Origin: Harmonia axyridis
Lineage: Eukaryota; Arthropoda; Insecta; Coleoptera; Coccinellidae
NCBI RefSeq assembly: GCF_914767665.1
Contig: NC_059502.1
Span: forward strand, 44,813,812-44,877,811
Length of the DNA: 64,000 nucleotides
Reading direction: 5' to 3'
Program-made: the position numbers and the translations under genes
Notes under the pieces: model-generated
Told to the model about the DNA's origin: nothing
Seen by the model: the letters and a program-made list of their open reading frames with translations, nothing else
Databases searched by the model: none
Shown here: in pieces, positions 49,274 through 63,700 of the stretch
Position numbering within the stretch: the first letter of the stretch is position 1
How the letters are laid out: each line of letters starts with the position of its first letter

Positions 49274-51325
49274 AATCTACATTTCTTGGAGTTGACTCAG
49301 TTAGAAGAAGAAGAGGTATTATTAATAATATATTATATACCAATTCTAGTGAATACAAATTACCCTGTAGAGTTAAACAAAAATTTTCTGCAAGTAAGTA
49401 TAGAGATCTTAAAAGAATTATTCATGGTCAATATGAATATGTAATATAATAATGAATCAACTAATATCAACTTCTTCAGAAAATGAGTGTAGAAAATCTG
49501 TAATCAATTACAATGCATTATCAATCACAAATCCTTTTATCCAGAATGAGATGACAGGAAAACATTCGAAACCTTCAACTCCCCCTAGTTCAGCTGTAAA
49601 AACAGTTGAAATTAATGCAAGAGATAATACAGAGATAATCAAAAATGATACAATTTCCAATAGGACAATTGAAAAAATTGAAAGTAGCATCTCGAATAAA
49701 AATGAATCTAAAATTGAGGAGCCCACAGTATATGTATGGAAAAAATCATGGGCTAGTCTATTTGATAAAGATGTTAAAACAATATCGAATGAGAAAATAG
49801 ACAATAAAATTAATGATTCACATGTAACATCTTCAAAACATACAAAAGTAGTCTAAAAAATAGATTCAGCCACTCATATGTTAGGAGGTGAGTTCAAAAC
49901 CATATCTTTTTTTATATATTTATCTTACTTTCAACTAACAATTTGCTTACATCTACAGTAGATAATTATTTTACTTAGTTGAACCCATTTTACTCGATGA
50001 AAAGTGGAATGCTTTGGTTTTCACCTACAGATATCAGTGAAAATTCAAGTTTCTATCATGGTTAGTAATATTTTTGAATTTTCAGAATTTCTCAAGAACT
50101 ATTAAATTGCTGGGACGCAAACCAGTTTTAAACCCAGGTGTTTACGAAACAAAAGTAACTTTTGTTATATAAACTCAATATTACAAGCCTTACTTGCTTG
50201 CCCACCACTTTGTAATCTCCTCAAACGGCTATCAGAGAACTTCACTAACAATAATGCACTGAAATCAATAACAATGAGTGAAAATATGTAAGTATAAATA
50301 AATATAATTTGCAACTCTGATTGAATAACAATTTTATATATGTATTTTCATTATTCAACTAATCCAGGTGTAAATTTATGAATAACTTCGATAATCTGCC
50401 CAATGTAAGACGCAAGTCACGTTCAAAAAAGAAGAACAAGAAGCAAACTTTCGTCAATATAGACAATGGCAATTCGTTTGAGGCCTCATCGTTTTATACG
50501 ATGCTAAACGGAACACGTAGCGATTCTTTCCTTGTTGAAGGCCGACAAGAAGACGCCGAAGAATTCTTGGGCCTTCTGTTGAATGAACTCAATGATGAAA
50601 TGATGGGAATAATGAAATTGATAAGCCATGACGAAAATATTCAAGCAGCTAAAAAAGAAGTGAAAATAGATGTGGATGATTGGAAAGTTATTGGTCCTAG
50701 GAACGAAGGGAATGTAACAAGAGAAATACAAATGGACAAGACACCGATTAGTGATATATTCGGAGGACTTCTCTGTTCAAGAATCCTTAAAATCGGAGAC
50801 GAAACTTCAGAAGATATTGAACCATTCCTAACATTGCCATTAAATATTAAGAAAGCAAATAACATAGCTGAAGCATTAGAAGGCCTTACAACCAAGAACA
50901 AACTAGAGGGTCTGACATCATCGAAAACGAAAGAAACGGTTGAAGCATGGCAGCAAGTGATGATAGAGAAGTTGCCTGTAGTTTTAGTATTACATTTGAA
51001 ATGCTTTGAATACAGAATGAATGGCTGCACTAAAATAATGAAGACTATAGAATTTCCCATCAATCTGCAGATTGATTCTAAAATATTATCTGGAAGGACG
51101 AATACTTCAGCGGAGAGACAATATAAATTAATATCTGTAGTATACCATGTAGGAAAGGAGGCCAGCTATGGGCATTATATAGCAGATACTTTCCATTCGG
51201 GGTATAATACATAGTTGAGGTTTGATGACTCTAAAATAAACAGAGTTACGGAAGAAGATGTTCTTAAACGTCAAGGAGATAGAGTTCCTTATTTATTATT
51301 TTATCGAAGGAGTGATACGGTGTGA
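49274..51325 (+). pseudogene. Usp10: USP10-like deubiquitinase pseudogene, copy 2
   Basis: Exons at 49274-49393, 49480-49887, 50087-50287 and 50368-51325 keep GT/AG signals. The exon 1 to exon 2 join keeps phase (one base carried over) and reads into the NECRKS segment. The catalytic Cys codon TGT is kept (50163-50165), but the third exon appears to lack one base near 50100 compared with copies 1 and 3, which shifts frame before it. Exon 2 has a TAA at 49854-49856. The last exon is open from 50378 and has the QEDAEEF, TPISDIFGG and GHY boxes. It stops at TAG (51212-51214) where copy 1 has Trp, which removes the catalytic Asp box and the last strand. The original end would be 51325. Confidence 0.92.
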
Positions 51326-53018
51326 AGTGTAAAGATTCATTGATAAAATTGTTAATTTGTACAGATTAGATTTAAGGATGCTGAACATTGTAATATTTTT
51401 CTGTTGTTTCATGAGTAATGCCATGAATTGTATTTCGAGAGAATAAGATAAATTGACTATACAATGTTATATATATATATATATGTATATCAAAAATAAA
51501 TATTATATTTTAATAAACGAACTTTGTATGAATGTAAAATTTTGTTTGTTTTTTTGAAGAAATTTCTTTTCCTAAAACTTAAATTAAATTTTTATAAGAA
51601 CTACGATCTCAGAAAGGAAAAGAAGGTCGTCTTCGTGAAAATTCCAATAAACCATTAACAGTATTAGCTATTTCAGGACTTTGGACTCTTTATTCCTTTT
51701 TCTTTGCTCTTGAAATCAGGTGAATTTCGCTCAATGTAATAAAAAAAAACTTGACCAAACTTTATAATTTCCCCCTGTGTTCAGCGGCGCTAAGTTCTTC
51801 TACTTCTGTAACCTAGATAAATGAGGATATTTTGGAAGATCGTACCTCATGCACTGGAATCATGTAATTTTTTTTTGTTTCACAAAAATCATAAATATAC
51901 CAGTCATGAACTCTGAATTAACCTATATCTTTAATGACCCAAAACAAAACACTCATTAATTTCCGTTTTATAACCTATTATTCCTTTTCCTGGGTCAGAA
52001 CAATTTTTTTGGATAATTCTCGTCTCTGATTACTATAAAATTTTTTTCTTCTATTGGTCCTCTAATTCACTTGAAATTCAAAACTTAGTTGAATAATTAC
52101 TCAAAAAAAAGATCTGTCCAAGGTCAGATTGGATTTCTTTAAATTTTATCATCCTGGATATTAGACATGAGAACTCAGAATATATTGAATTTCTCTCTTA
52201 CTACAGTTAAAGGTCTGTGCTTATAATTTACATCTGGTGTACGCTAATAGTTTCGATTGTCTGGGATACCAACTATTCAATGGCATAGGCCTCGATTTGG
52301 TAACATTTTGGATGTTCCACCATTTACTAATGTACATGCCTAAAACTTTTAGAATTTGCTTCTGAATAAGGATTGGTCAAGTCTATTCAATTCTTTCACA
52401 TTTTTAGACCTCAGATTTAAAAGAATAGAAAAATCCGTCGTTTCGCAATTCAGAATCAAACAATAATTGACCAATGAAATAGAGTAATGTCTAGAAATGA
52501 CAATGCATATGAAATATGAAAGGAAGGTTTCAAATGAATAAACTCTGCAATCGATTAAAAAGACGGCATTAAATTTCGAATGTAGTATCTTATATTGTTA
52601 TTATTAGAACTCTTTATTGCTAAATTCATATGTTAGAATCTTATATTCAAGTTTTATTTTTTTTTATTTAAAAAATCCCAATTCTTTTCATGTTTCTTTG
52701 GACGAATACCAGTTTCTACTATGAAATGAATAATTACAATTCAATTGTATCTATCAATTTCAACATATGTGATCTCCAATTTCAATATCTTTTTTCAATT
52801 ATTCCTGAAAAGTGATCATTCAAACTTTCATTCGTAACTTCACAAATAATTAATTACTCAACTATCTAATCATCATCTGTGAATAGTAACGAATATTCAT
52901 AAATATCAACTACTCACTGAATAGAAAACTATTCACTGAATAGCTAGAAGGCTAATTTCTAAGAGTATATTCTATGTTCTAAGGTAAATTTCATAGAAAA
53001 CTTCAAAAAGGATGAAAG
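51326..53018. other. Downstream flank of USP10 copy 2, no gene seen
   Basis: 3' UTR with AATAAA at 51495-51500 and 51512-51517, a short TA run near 51470, then AT-rich DNA as in the other units. No supported coding region. Confidence 0.6.
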
Positions 53019-53150
53019 TGTGGCGGCTTCTCATAAAGCTCCACATAGCAACAATAAACACAGCATTCGGTAGCCTAGACGTTAAGAGGTAGACTCACTC
53101 ACCGAGATGCGACAAGGTGCCGGGTTCGAGTCCCGGCGGCTCCCGATGAT
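53019..53150 (+). mobile_element. tRNA-derived SINE-like head, unit 3
   Basis: B box GGTTCGAGTCC at 53123-53133 in a perfect T-arm. Same relation to the ribozyme as in unit 1. Confidence 0.7.
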
Positions 53151-53164
53151 AATAAATTCCCCAA

Positions 53165-53240
53165 GCGTCTGTGACACGGCACACACAATTATACCAAAGT
53201 CACACTGATGAGTCCGGTGTGTGTGCCAGGGACGAAACGC
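53165..53240 (+). ncRNA. Type III hammerhead ribozyme, copy 3
   Basis: Base for base the same as copy 1 across both stems, both loops and the core, including the G that is mutated in copy 2. The loop I/loop II 10-nt complement is also kept. Its surroundings have diverged by scattered substitutions, but the copies are young, so identity alone does not prove selection. Confidence 0.88.
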
Positions 53241-53847
53241 ATAAGTAGGCATATGTGCTATCCAACAAAATTATGTTCGCTTTCTTGGGTTGGCAGATCG
53301 AATGTCCCTATTATCGGGAACAAAAAATAATTTCGGAAATTTGTACATTGGTCGGGAGACACAAAAATAATATTGAAGTAAATATAATAATTTAACATAA
53401 TTGTTATATTCCGCTGAAGATCGAAATGTCGAAATATCAACAGAAAATGGTTTTCTCATTACCTATGTTATAATTATCAACAGAATTTAATATTTATTTT
53501 TCAGCTTGCCACATCTATCAGAATCAATTATAACCAAATATAAGGGGTACATTTGTATTTATCTATGAATATAACCACGCTTAAAATGAAACCACGGAAT
53601 GCAGATTACAGAAACCACAAAATACAAATATACCCTCTAGCTACACTAGCGCCTTCTATTTATCCTGTCCGCTGGACACTTTTTCAATGCGAACTGTGGA
53701 CCATAGATTACAATAAAATTGAGCTGGAAATGAAGAAACGAAATACAGATAATTTTGTGGGATTGGAATTTTTTATTTCGAGCACAGTTTAGAAATTATC
53801 TGTTTGAAAATTATTATTATTATTATATATATTATTATTGAAATTTA
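53241..53847. other. Spacer after ribozyme, unit 3
   Basis: Equivalent of 46824-47430, with the same 79-codon frame at 53553-53792. Nothing recognised. Confidence 0.45.
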
Positions 53848-53891
53848 ATATGGGGCGCACGCGCACTTCTATATTCTACCTAATAGACTAA

Positions 53892-54026
53892 GGGCCAGTT
53901 GCACCATTTGCCTAAACATTAATTAAAAATTTAAACGTTGATTACTCTATGATTTCTCAAGAGAAATCAGAAATTAACCAATGTTTAAATTTTAATCAAT
54001 GTTTAGGCAAATGGTGCAACTGGCCC
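53892..54026. mobile_element. Foldback MITE, unit 3, first copy
   Basis: 135-bp inverted-repeat element with intact GGGCC/GGCCC ends and flanking CTAA. Confidence 0.82.
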
Positions 54027-54590
54027 CTAATATAAGGTATATGGCTCGACCTGTACATAGTTAAGACGAAGAAAAATATTCTATGTTCGTCAAACATGCC
54101 GGGTTGACAAATTGTAAGTAACCTCAGTTTAGCGAATATTCTTCCAAGGATTACTTTATAAACAGTTGTTGAAGTGATATTTCTAGTGGAAAGTTTCATG
54201 TTTAAATAGAAAATTGTTTGAATATGGGGGTAATTTTTTCAATACTAGCTTAGGGTTGTTTTAATTTATTCGAATATTTTCAAATATCAGTTATATTTCA
54301 TGTAGTTAGTTTTTTTTTATTGGTTTATGGATTTTCCACCATCATAACGAAAAATTTATTACAATTCATGAAATTTCGACTTTTGAGTTTCTTTTCATGT
54401 TTTCTGAGGTCATAGACTACTCCATTCAATGAGAAATTGCAGTTTTCCTTATTTGAAGTTTTTCCTCGAAAACTCCTCAAGTATAGAATTTGCTTGAGAC
54501 CCCTCTCTTTTTATATCTACATAAAATTGACTGAATGAACAAAAAAATATGCGGCGCACGCGCTCTTCTATATTTCACCCAATAGACAAA

Positions 54591-54725
54591 GAGCCAGTTG
54601 CACCATTTGCCTAAACATTAATTAAAAATTTAAACGTTGATTACTCTATGATTTCTCAAGAGAAATCAGAAATTAATCAATGTTTAAATTTTAATCAATG
54701 TTTAGGCAAATGGTGCAACTTGCCC
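54591..54725. mobile_element. Foldback MITE, unit 3, second copy
   Basis: Same element with the GAGCC and CTTGCCC end changes seen in the second copy of unit 2, confirming shared descent. Confidence 0.8.
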
Positions 54726-55249
54726 CTAATATTAGGTATATGGCTCGACCTGTACATAGTTAAGAAGAAGAAAAATATTCTATGTTCGTCAACCATGCCG
54801 GGTTGACAAATTGTAAGTAACCTCAGTTTAGCGAACATTTTTCAAAGAGTTACTTTATAAACAGTTGTTGAAGTGATATTTCTAGTGGAAAGTTTCATGT
54901 TTAAATAGTTAATTGTTTGAATATGGAGGTAATTTTTTTAATACTAGTTTAGGGATATTTTCATTTCTTCGAATATTTTCAAATATCAGTTATATTTTAT
55001 GTAGTTAGTTTTTTTTTATTGGTTTATGAATTTTCAACTTTCTTAACGAAAAATTTATTACAATTCAAGAAATTTCGACTTTTTAGTTTCTTTTCATGTT
55101 TTCTGGAAGTCATAGACTACTCCATTCAATGAGAAATTGCAGTTTTCCTTAGTTGAAATTTTTCCTCGAAAACTCTTCAAGTATAGAGTTTGCTTGAGAC
55201 CCCTCTCTTTTTATATCTACGTGAATTTGACTGAATGAATAAAAAAATA

Positions 55250-55691
55250 AAGATTTTTCCGAAAAACTTTTCATTAGATATCTGTAGGAATCTCTTCAAC
55301 TTATGAACTGTTCAGCTTATACTCAAGTATTGCCATATTGCTGAAATTATCATCAACCAAGCTATCTGATAATGCAATAATATACTGGGTGTGCCGTTTG
55401 AAATAAGAAGGTAGTAATCTGAAATTGATTAAATTTTCAGCACAAAATTATTATTAGTTTTCCATAAACAATAAGCCATCGCGGTGAATCACTCTGTACA
55501 TCATTATCATTCAGCCTTCTGCTTCGACTGAGGGATATAAATTTCGCCTTACTGGTTTATGACTGTTTTGCAATTATCTCTGGCCAAGCGTTTTTATAGA
55601 CTATTTCAAGGGACTTTGGATATACTATATACAGAAATATTATAATTTCCAAAATGATTTCCACTATTATATTGTTATTTTTTTTTTTCAG
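55250..55691. other. Intron or upstream region before USP10 copy 3 exon 1
   Basis: AT-rich, ending in a long T tract and CAG acceptor. No other feature seen. Confidence 0.5.
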
Positions 55692-57729
55692 AATCTACAT
55701 TTCTTGGAGTTAACTCAGTTAGAAGAAGAAGAGGTATTATTAATAATATATTATTTACCAATTCTAGTGAATACAAATTACCCTGTAGAGTTAAACAAAA
55801 ATTGTCTGCAAGTAAGTATAGAGATCTTAAAAGAATTATTCATGGTCAATATGAATATGTAATATAATAATGAATCAACTAATATCAACTTTTTCAGAAG
55901 ATGAGTGTAGAAAATCTGTAATCAATTACAATGCATTATCAATTACAAATCCTTTTATCCAGAATGAGATGACAGGAAAACATTCGAAACCTTCAACTCC
56001 CCCTAGTTCAGCTGTAAAAACAGTTGAAATTAATGCAAGAGATAATACAGAGATAATCAAAAATGATACAATTTCCAATAGGACAATTGAAAAAATTGAA
56101 AGTAGCATCTCGAATAAAAATGAATCTAAAATTGAGGAGCCCACAGTAAATGTATGGAAAAAATCATGGGCTAGTCTATTTGATAAAGATGTTAAAACAA
56201 TATCGAATGAGAAAATAGACAATAAAATTAATGATTCACATGTAACATCTTCAAAACATACAAAAGTAGTCAAAAAAATAGATTCAGCCACTCATATGTT
56301 AGGAGGTGAGTTCAAAACCATTTTTTTTTTATATATTTATCTTACTTTCAACTAACAATTTGCTTACATCTACAGTAGATAATTATTTTACTTAGTTGAA
56401 CCCAGTATCTGATATCTGTAGTTTCCACCTACAGATATCAGTGAAAATTCAAGTTTTTATCATGGTTAGTAATATTTTTGAATTTTCAGAATTTCTCAAG
56501 AACTATTAAATTGCTGGGACGCAAACCAGTTTTAAACCCAGGTGTTTACGAAACAAAAGTAACTTTTGTTATATAAACTCAATATAACAAGCCTTACTTG
56601 CTTGCCCACCACTTTGTAATCTCCTCAAACGGCTATCAGAGAACTTCACTCACAATAATGCACTGAAATCAATAACAATGAGAGAAAAGATGTAAGTATA
56701 AATAAATATAATTTGCAACTCTGATTGAATAACAATTTTATATATGTATTTTCATTATTCAACTAATCCAGGTGTAAATTTATGAATAACTTCGATAATC
56801 TGCCCAATGTAAGACGCAAGTCACGTTCAAAAAAGAAGAACAAGAAGCAAACTTTCGTCAATATAGACAATGGCAATTCGTTTGAGGCCTCATCGTTTTA
56901 TACGATGCTAAACGGAACACGTAGCGATTCTTTCCTTGTTGAAGGCCGACAAGAAGACGCCGAAGAATTCTTGGGCCTTCTGTTGAATGGACTCAATGAT
57001 GAAATGATGGGAATAATGAAATTGATAAGCCATGACGAAAATATTCAAGCAGCTAAAAAAGAAGTGAAAATAGATGTGGATGATTGGAAAGTTATTGGTC
57101 CTAGGAACGAAGGGAATGTAACAAGAGAAATACAAATGGACAAGACACCGATTAGTGATATATTCGGAGGACTTCTCTGTTCAAGAATCCTTAAAACCGG
57201 AGACGAAACTTCAGAAAATATTGAACCATTCCTAACATTGCCATTAAATATTAAGAAAGCAAATAACATAGCTGAAGCATTAGAAGGCCTTACAACCAAG
57301 AACAAACTAGAGGGTCTGACATCATCGAAAACGAAAGAAACGGTTGAAGCATGGCAGCAAGTGATGATAGAGAAGTTGCCTGTAGTTTTAGTATTACATT
57401 TGAAATGCTTTGAATACAGAATGAATGGCTGCACTAAAATAATGAAGACTATAGAATTTCCCATCAATCTGCAGATTGATTCTAAAATATTATCTGGAAG
57501 GACGAATACTTCAGCGGAGAGACAATATAAATTAATATCTGTAGTATACCATGTAGGAAAGGAGGCCAGCTATGGGCATTATATAGCAGATACTTTCCAT
57601 TCGGGGTATAATACATAGTTGAGGTTTGATGACTCTAAAGTAAACAGAGTTACGGAAGAAGATGTTCTTAAACGTCAAGGAGATAGAGTTCCTTATTTAT
57701 TATTTTATCGAAGGAGTGATACGGTGTGA
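55692..57729 (+). pseudogene. Usp10: USP10-like deubiquitinase pseudogene, copy 3
   Basis: Exons at 55692-55811, 55898-56305, 56490-56691 and 56772-57729. This is the least damaged copy: exon 2 has no stop, the catalytic Cys codon TGT is kept (56567-56569), and the last exon is open through the QEDAEEF, PRNEGNVTRE, TPISDIFGG, VLVLHLKCFEY and GHY boxes. Two lesions remain. TAA at 56507-56509 lies at the start of exon 3, where copy 1 has Lys. TAG at 57616-57618 replaces Trp and removes the catalytic Asp and C-terminal strand. The region just 5' of exon 3 was rewritten into a small foldback (56409-56441). It could still be transcribed, but no active enzyme is expected. Confidence 0.93.
56409..56441. 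repeat. 13-nt perfect foldback in intron of copy 3
   Basis: CTGATATCTGTAG (56409-56421) and its exact complement (56429-56441) are separated by 7 bases. Copy 2 and the inverted copy 4 have ordinary sequence in place of the left arm, so the arm was copied from the right arm, a typical template-switch mutation. Confidence 0.75.
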
Positions 57730-59448
<1,719 letters not shown>

Positions 59449-59570
59449 TGTGGCGGCTTCTCATAAAGCTCCACATAGCAACAATAAACACAGCATTTGG
59501 TAGCCTAGACGTTAAGGGGTAGACTCACTCACCGAGATGCGACAAGGTGCCGGGTTCGAGTCCCGGCGGC
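59449..59570 (+). mobile_element. SINE-like head, unit 4, truncated at breakpoint
   Basis: B box at 59553-59563. After CCCGGCGGC the sequence departs from the other units and, after about 7 unassigned bases (59571-59577), enters inverted USP10. The ribozyme is absent here. Confidence 0.7.
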
Positions 59571-59577
59571 CCACGGG

Positions 59578-60764
59578 GGAATGGTTCAATATTTTCTGAA
59601 GTTTCGTCTCCGGTTTTAAGGATTCTTGAACAGAGAAGTCCTCCGAATATATCACTAATCGGTGTCTTGTCCATTTGTATTTCTCTTGTTACATTCCCTT
59701 CGTTCCTAGGACCAATAACTTTCCAATCATCCACATCTATTTTCACTTCTTTTTTAGCTGCTTGAATATTTTCGTCATGGCTTATCAATTTCATTATTCC
59801 CATCATTTCATCATTGAGTCCATTCAACAGAAGGCCCAAGAATTCTTCGGCGTCTTCTTGTCGGCCTTCAACAAGGAAAGAATCGCTACGTGTTCCGTTT
59901 AGCATCGTATAAAACGATGAGGCCTCAAACGAATTGCCATTGTCTATATTGACGAAAGTTTAATTCTTGTTCTTCTTTTTTGAACGTGACTTGCGTCTTA
60001 CATTGGGCAGATTATCGAAGTTATTCATAAATTTACACCTGGAATAGTTGAATAATGAAAATACATATATAAAATTGTTATTCAATCAGAGTTGCAAATT
60101 ATATTTATTTATACTTACATCTTTTCTCTCATTGTTATTGATTTCAGTGCATTATTGTGAGTGAAGTTCTCTGATAGCCGTTTGAGGAGATTACAAAGTG
60201 GTGGGCAAGCAAGTAAGGCTTGTTATATTGAGTTTATATAACAAAAGTTACTTTTGTTTCGTAAACACCTGGGTTTAAAACTGGTTTGCGTCCCAGCAAT
60301 TTAATAGTTCTTGAGAAATTCTGAAAATTCAAAAATATTACTAACCATGATAAAAACTTGAATTTTCACTGATATCTGTAGGTGAAAACCAAAGCATTCC
60401 ACTTTTCATCGAGTAAAATGGGTTCAACTAAGTAAAAAACAATTATCTACTGTAGATGTAAGCAAATTGTTAGTTGAAAGTAAGATAAATATATAAAAAA
60501 AAATGGTTTTGAACTCACCTCCTAACATATGAGTATCTGAATCTATTTTTTTGACTACTTTTGTATGTTTTGAAGATGTTACATGTGAATCATTAATTTT
60601 ATTGTCTATTTTCTCATTCGATATTGTTTTAACATCTTTATCAAATAGACTAGCCCATGATTTTTTCCATACATTTACTATGGGCTCCTCAATTTTAGAT
60701 TCATTTTTATTCGAGATGCTACTTTCAATTTTTTCAATTGTCCTATTGGAAATTGTATCATTTT
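59578..60764 (-). pseudogene. Usp10: USP10-like pseudogene, copy 4, inverted and truncated at both ends
   Basis: On the minus strand: partial exon 2 (60764-60519), exon 3 (60320-60119) and partial exon 4 (60038-59578). Splice signals are kept. The last exon ends inside the segment leading to ENIEPF, so the His and Asp boxes are missing, and exon 2 lacks its first part. Exon 4 has a TAA at 59962-59960 in the lysine-rich segment, and exon 3 shares the early TAA of copy 3. The catalytic Cys codon is kept. It lacks the foldback seen in copy 3, so it was copied before that mutation or from another unit. Confidence 0.88.
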
Positions 60765-63700
60765 TGGAAGAAGAGCAGTCCCTTATACCAAAGTGGTTGC
60801 CTTAGACACGCGTGTCAAGCTTTCGTCCCTGTGCGATACGATGAAAAGTGTTAGAATGAGAAACATTGAAGAAAATAACAAACGAATGAAATCAACAACA
60901 AAAGTCAGTCGTGCATTTGTGTTTACAGCAGCAATTGACCTTACCACGTGGGAGATTATAGCTACCTGCGTGACATCCGAGTCCAAGAAAATCAACAATG
61001 TGGAATGGCTTACTTGGATAATTGTTCATTAAACAAAAAGAAGGGAATAAGAACAGTCCCTCATACCAATGTGGTTTCCATAGACACGTGTGTCAAGCTT
61101 TCGTCCCTGTGCAATACGATGAGAAGTGTTAGAATGAGAAACATTGAAGGAAATAAAAAACAAATCAAATCAACAACAGAAGTCAGTCGTGCATTTGTGA
61201 TTACAGCAGCAATCGACCTTACCATGTGGGAGATTATAGCTACCTGCGTGACATCCGAGTCCAAGAAAATCAACAATGTGGAATGGCTTACTTGGATAAT
61301 TGATCATTATACAGAAAGAATGAAGTAAGAACAGTCCCTTATACCAATGTGGTTTCCATAGACACGTGTGTCAAGCTTTCGTCCCTGTGCAATACTATGA
61401 AAAGTGTTAGAATGAGAAACATTGAAGAAAATAACAAACGAATGAAATCAACAACAGAAGTCAGTCGTGCATTTGTGGTTACAGCAGCAATTGACCTTAC
61501 CACGTGGGAGATTATAGCTACCTGCGTGACATCCGAGTCCAAGAAAATCAACAATGTGGAACGGCCTACTTGGATAATTGTTCACTAAACAAAAAGAAGG
61601 GAATAAGAACAGTCCCTTATACCAAAGTGGTTTCCTTAGACACGTGTGTCAAGCTTTCGTCCCTGTGCAATACGATGAAAAGTGTTAGAATGAGAAACAT
61701 TGAAGGAAATAACAAACAAATGAAATCAACAACAGAAGTCAGTTGTGCATTTATGGTTACAGCAGCAATTGACCTTACCACGTTAAAGATTATAGCTACC
61801 TGCGTGTCATCCGAGTCCAAGAAAATCAACAATGTGGAATGGCTTACTTGGATAATTGATCATCATACAGAAAGAAGGGCATAAGAACAGTGTCTTATAC
61901 CAATGTGGTTTCCATAGACACGTGTGTCAAGCTTTCGTCCCTGTGCAATACGATGAGAAGTGTTAGAATGAGAAACATTGAAGCAAATAACAAACAAATC
62001 AAATCAACAACAGAAGTCAGCCGTCCAATTGTGGTTACAGCAGCAATTGACCTTACCACGTGGGAGATTATAGCTACCCGCGTGTCATCCGAGTCCAAGA
62101 AAATCAACAATGTGGAATGGCTTACTTGGATAATTGTTCATTAAACAAAAAGAAGGGAATAAGAACAGTCCCTTATACCAAAGTGGTTTCCTTAGACACG
62201 TGTGTCAAGCTTTCGTCCCTGTGCAATACGATGAAAAGTGTTAGAATGAGAAACATAGAAGGAAATAACAAACAAATGAAATCAACAACAGAAGTCAGTC
62301 GTGCATTTGTGGTTACAGCAGCAATTGACCTTAACACGTGGGGGATTATAGCTACCTGCGTGACATCCGAGTCCAAGAAAATCAACAATGTGGAATGGCC
62401 TACGTGGATAATTGTTGATTGAACAAAAAGAAGGGAATAAGAACAGTCCCTCATACCAAAGTGGTTTCCTTAGACACGCGTGTCAAGCTTTCGTCCCTGT
62501 GCAATACGATGAAAAGTGTTAGAATGAGAAACATTGAAGAAAATAACAAACGAATGGAATCAACAACAGAATTCAGTCGTGCATTTGTGGTTACAGCAGC
62601 AATTGACCTTACCACGTGGGAGATTACAGCTACCTGCGTGACATCCGAGCCCAAGAAAATCAACAATCTGGAACGGCTTACTTGGATAATTGTTCATTAA
62701 ACAAAAAGAAGGGAATAAGAACAGTCCCTTATACCAAAGTGGTTTCCTTAGACACGCGTGTCAAGCTTTCGTCCCTGTGCAATACGATGAAAAGTGTTAG
62801 AATGAGAAACATTGAAGAAAATAACAAACGAATGGAATCAACAACAGAAGTCAGTCGTGCATTTGTGGATACAGCAGCAATTGACCTTACCACGTGGGAG
62901 ATTACAGCTACCTGCGTGACATTCGAGCCCAAGAAAATCAACAATATGGAACGGCTCACTTGGATAATTGTTCATTAAACAAAAAAAAGGGAATAAGAAC
63001 AGTCCCTTATACCAAAGTGGTTTCCTTAGACACGTGTGTTAAGCTTTCGTCCCTGTGCAATACGATGAAAAGTGTTAGAATGAGAAACATTAAAGGAAAT
63101 AACAAACAAATGAAATCAACAACAGAAGTCAGTCGTGCATTTGTGGTTACAGCAGCAATTGACCTTACCACGTAAAAGATTATAGCTACCTGCGTGTCAT
63201 CCGAGTCCAAGAAAATCAACAATGTGGAATGGCTCACTTGGATAATTGATCATTATACAGAAAAAATGGAATAAGAACAGTCCCTTATACCAATGTGGTT
63301 TCCATAGACACGTGTGTCAAGCTTTCGTCCCTGTGCAATACGATGAGAAGTGTTAGAATGAGAAACATTGAAGGAAATAACAAACAAATGAAATCAACAA
63401 CAGAAGTCAGCCGTCCAATTGTGGTTACAGCAGCAATTGACCTTACCACGTGGGAGATTATAGCTACCTGCGTGACATCCGAGTCCAAGAAAATCAACAA
63501 TGTGGAATGGCATACTTGGATAATTGATCATTATACAGAAAGAATGAAGTAAGAACAGTCTCTTATACCAATGTGGTTTCCATAGACACGTGTGTCAAGC
63601 TTTCGTTCCTGTGCAATACGATGAGAAGTGTTAGAATGAGAAACATTGAAGGAAATAACAAACAAATCAAATCAACAACAGAAGTCAGTCGTGCATTTGT

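Larger units (their letters stand above)
44763..51133 (+). repeat. Segmental duplication unit 2 (6.4 kb)
   Basis: Same order as unit 1, with a 699-bp tandem duplication inside (47431-48129 and 48130-about 48832) that adds a second MITE. Near 46192 it lacks about 70 bp found in units 1, 3 and 4. Confidence 0.9.
53848..55249. repeat. 699-bp local tandem duplication in unit 3
   Basis: Halves begin at 53848 and 54547, matching the unit 2 duplication, including the GCGCACGCGC landmark and one MITE each. Confidence 0.85.
51134..57537 (+). repeat. Segmental duplication unit 3 (6.4 kb)
   Basis: Closest to unit 2: it shares the 699-bp internal duplication and the Trp-to-stop change in the last USP10 exon. 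It keeps the 70-bp piece lost from unit 2 near 46192. Confidence 0.9.

Noticed and set aside
56782..57618. Copy 3 last exon as an intact single-exon gene
   Set aside because: It lacks the catalytic Cys exon and the Asp box, starts inside the USP domain, and ends at the stop shared with copy 2.
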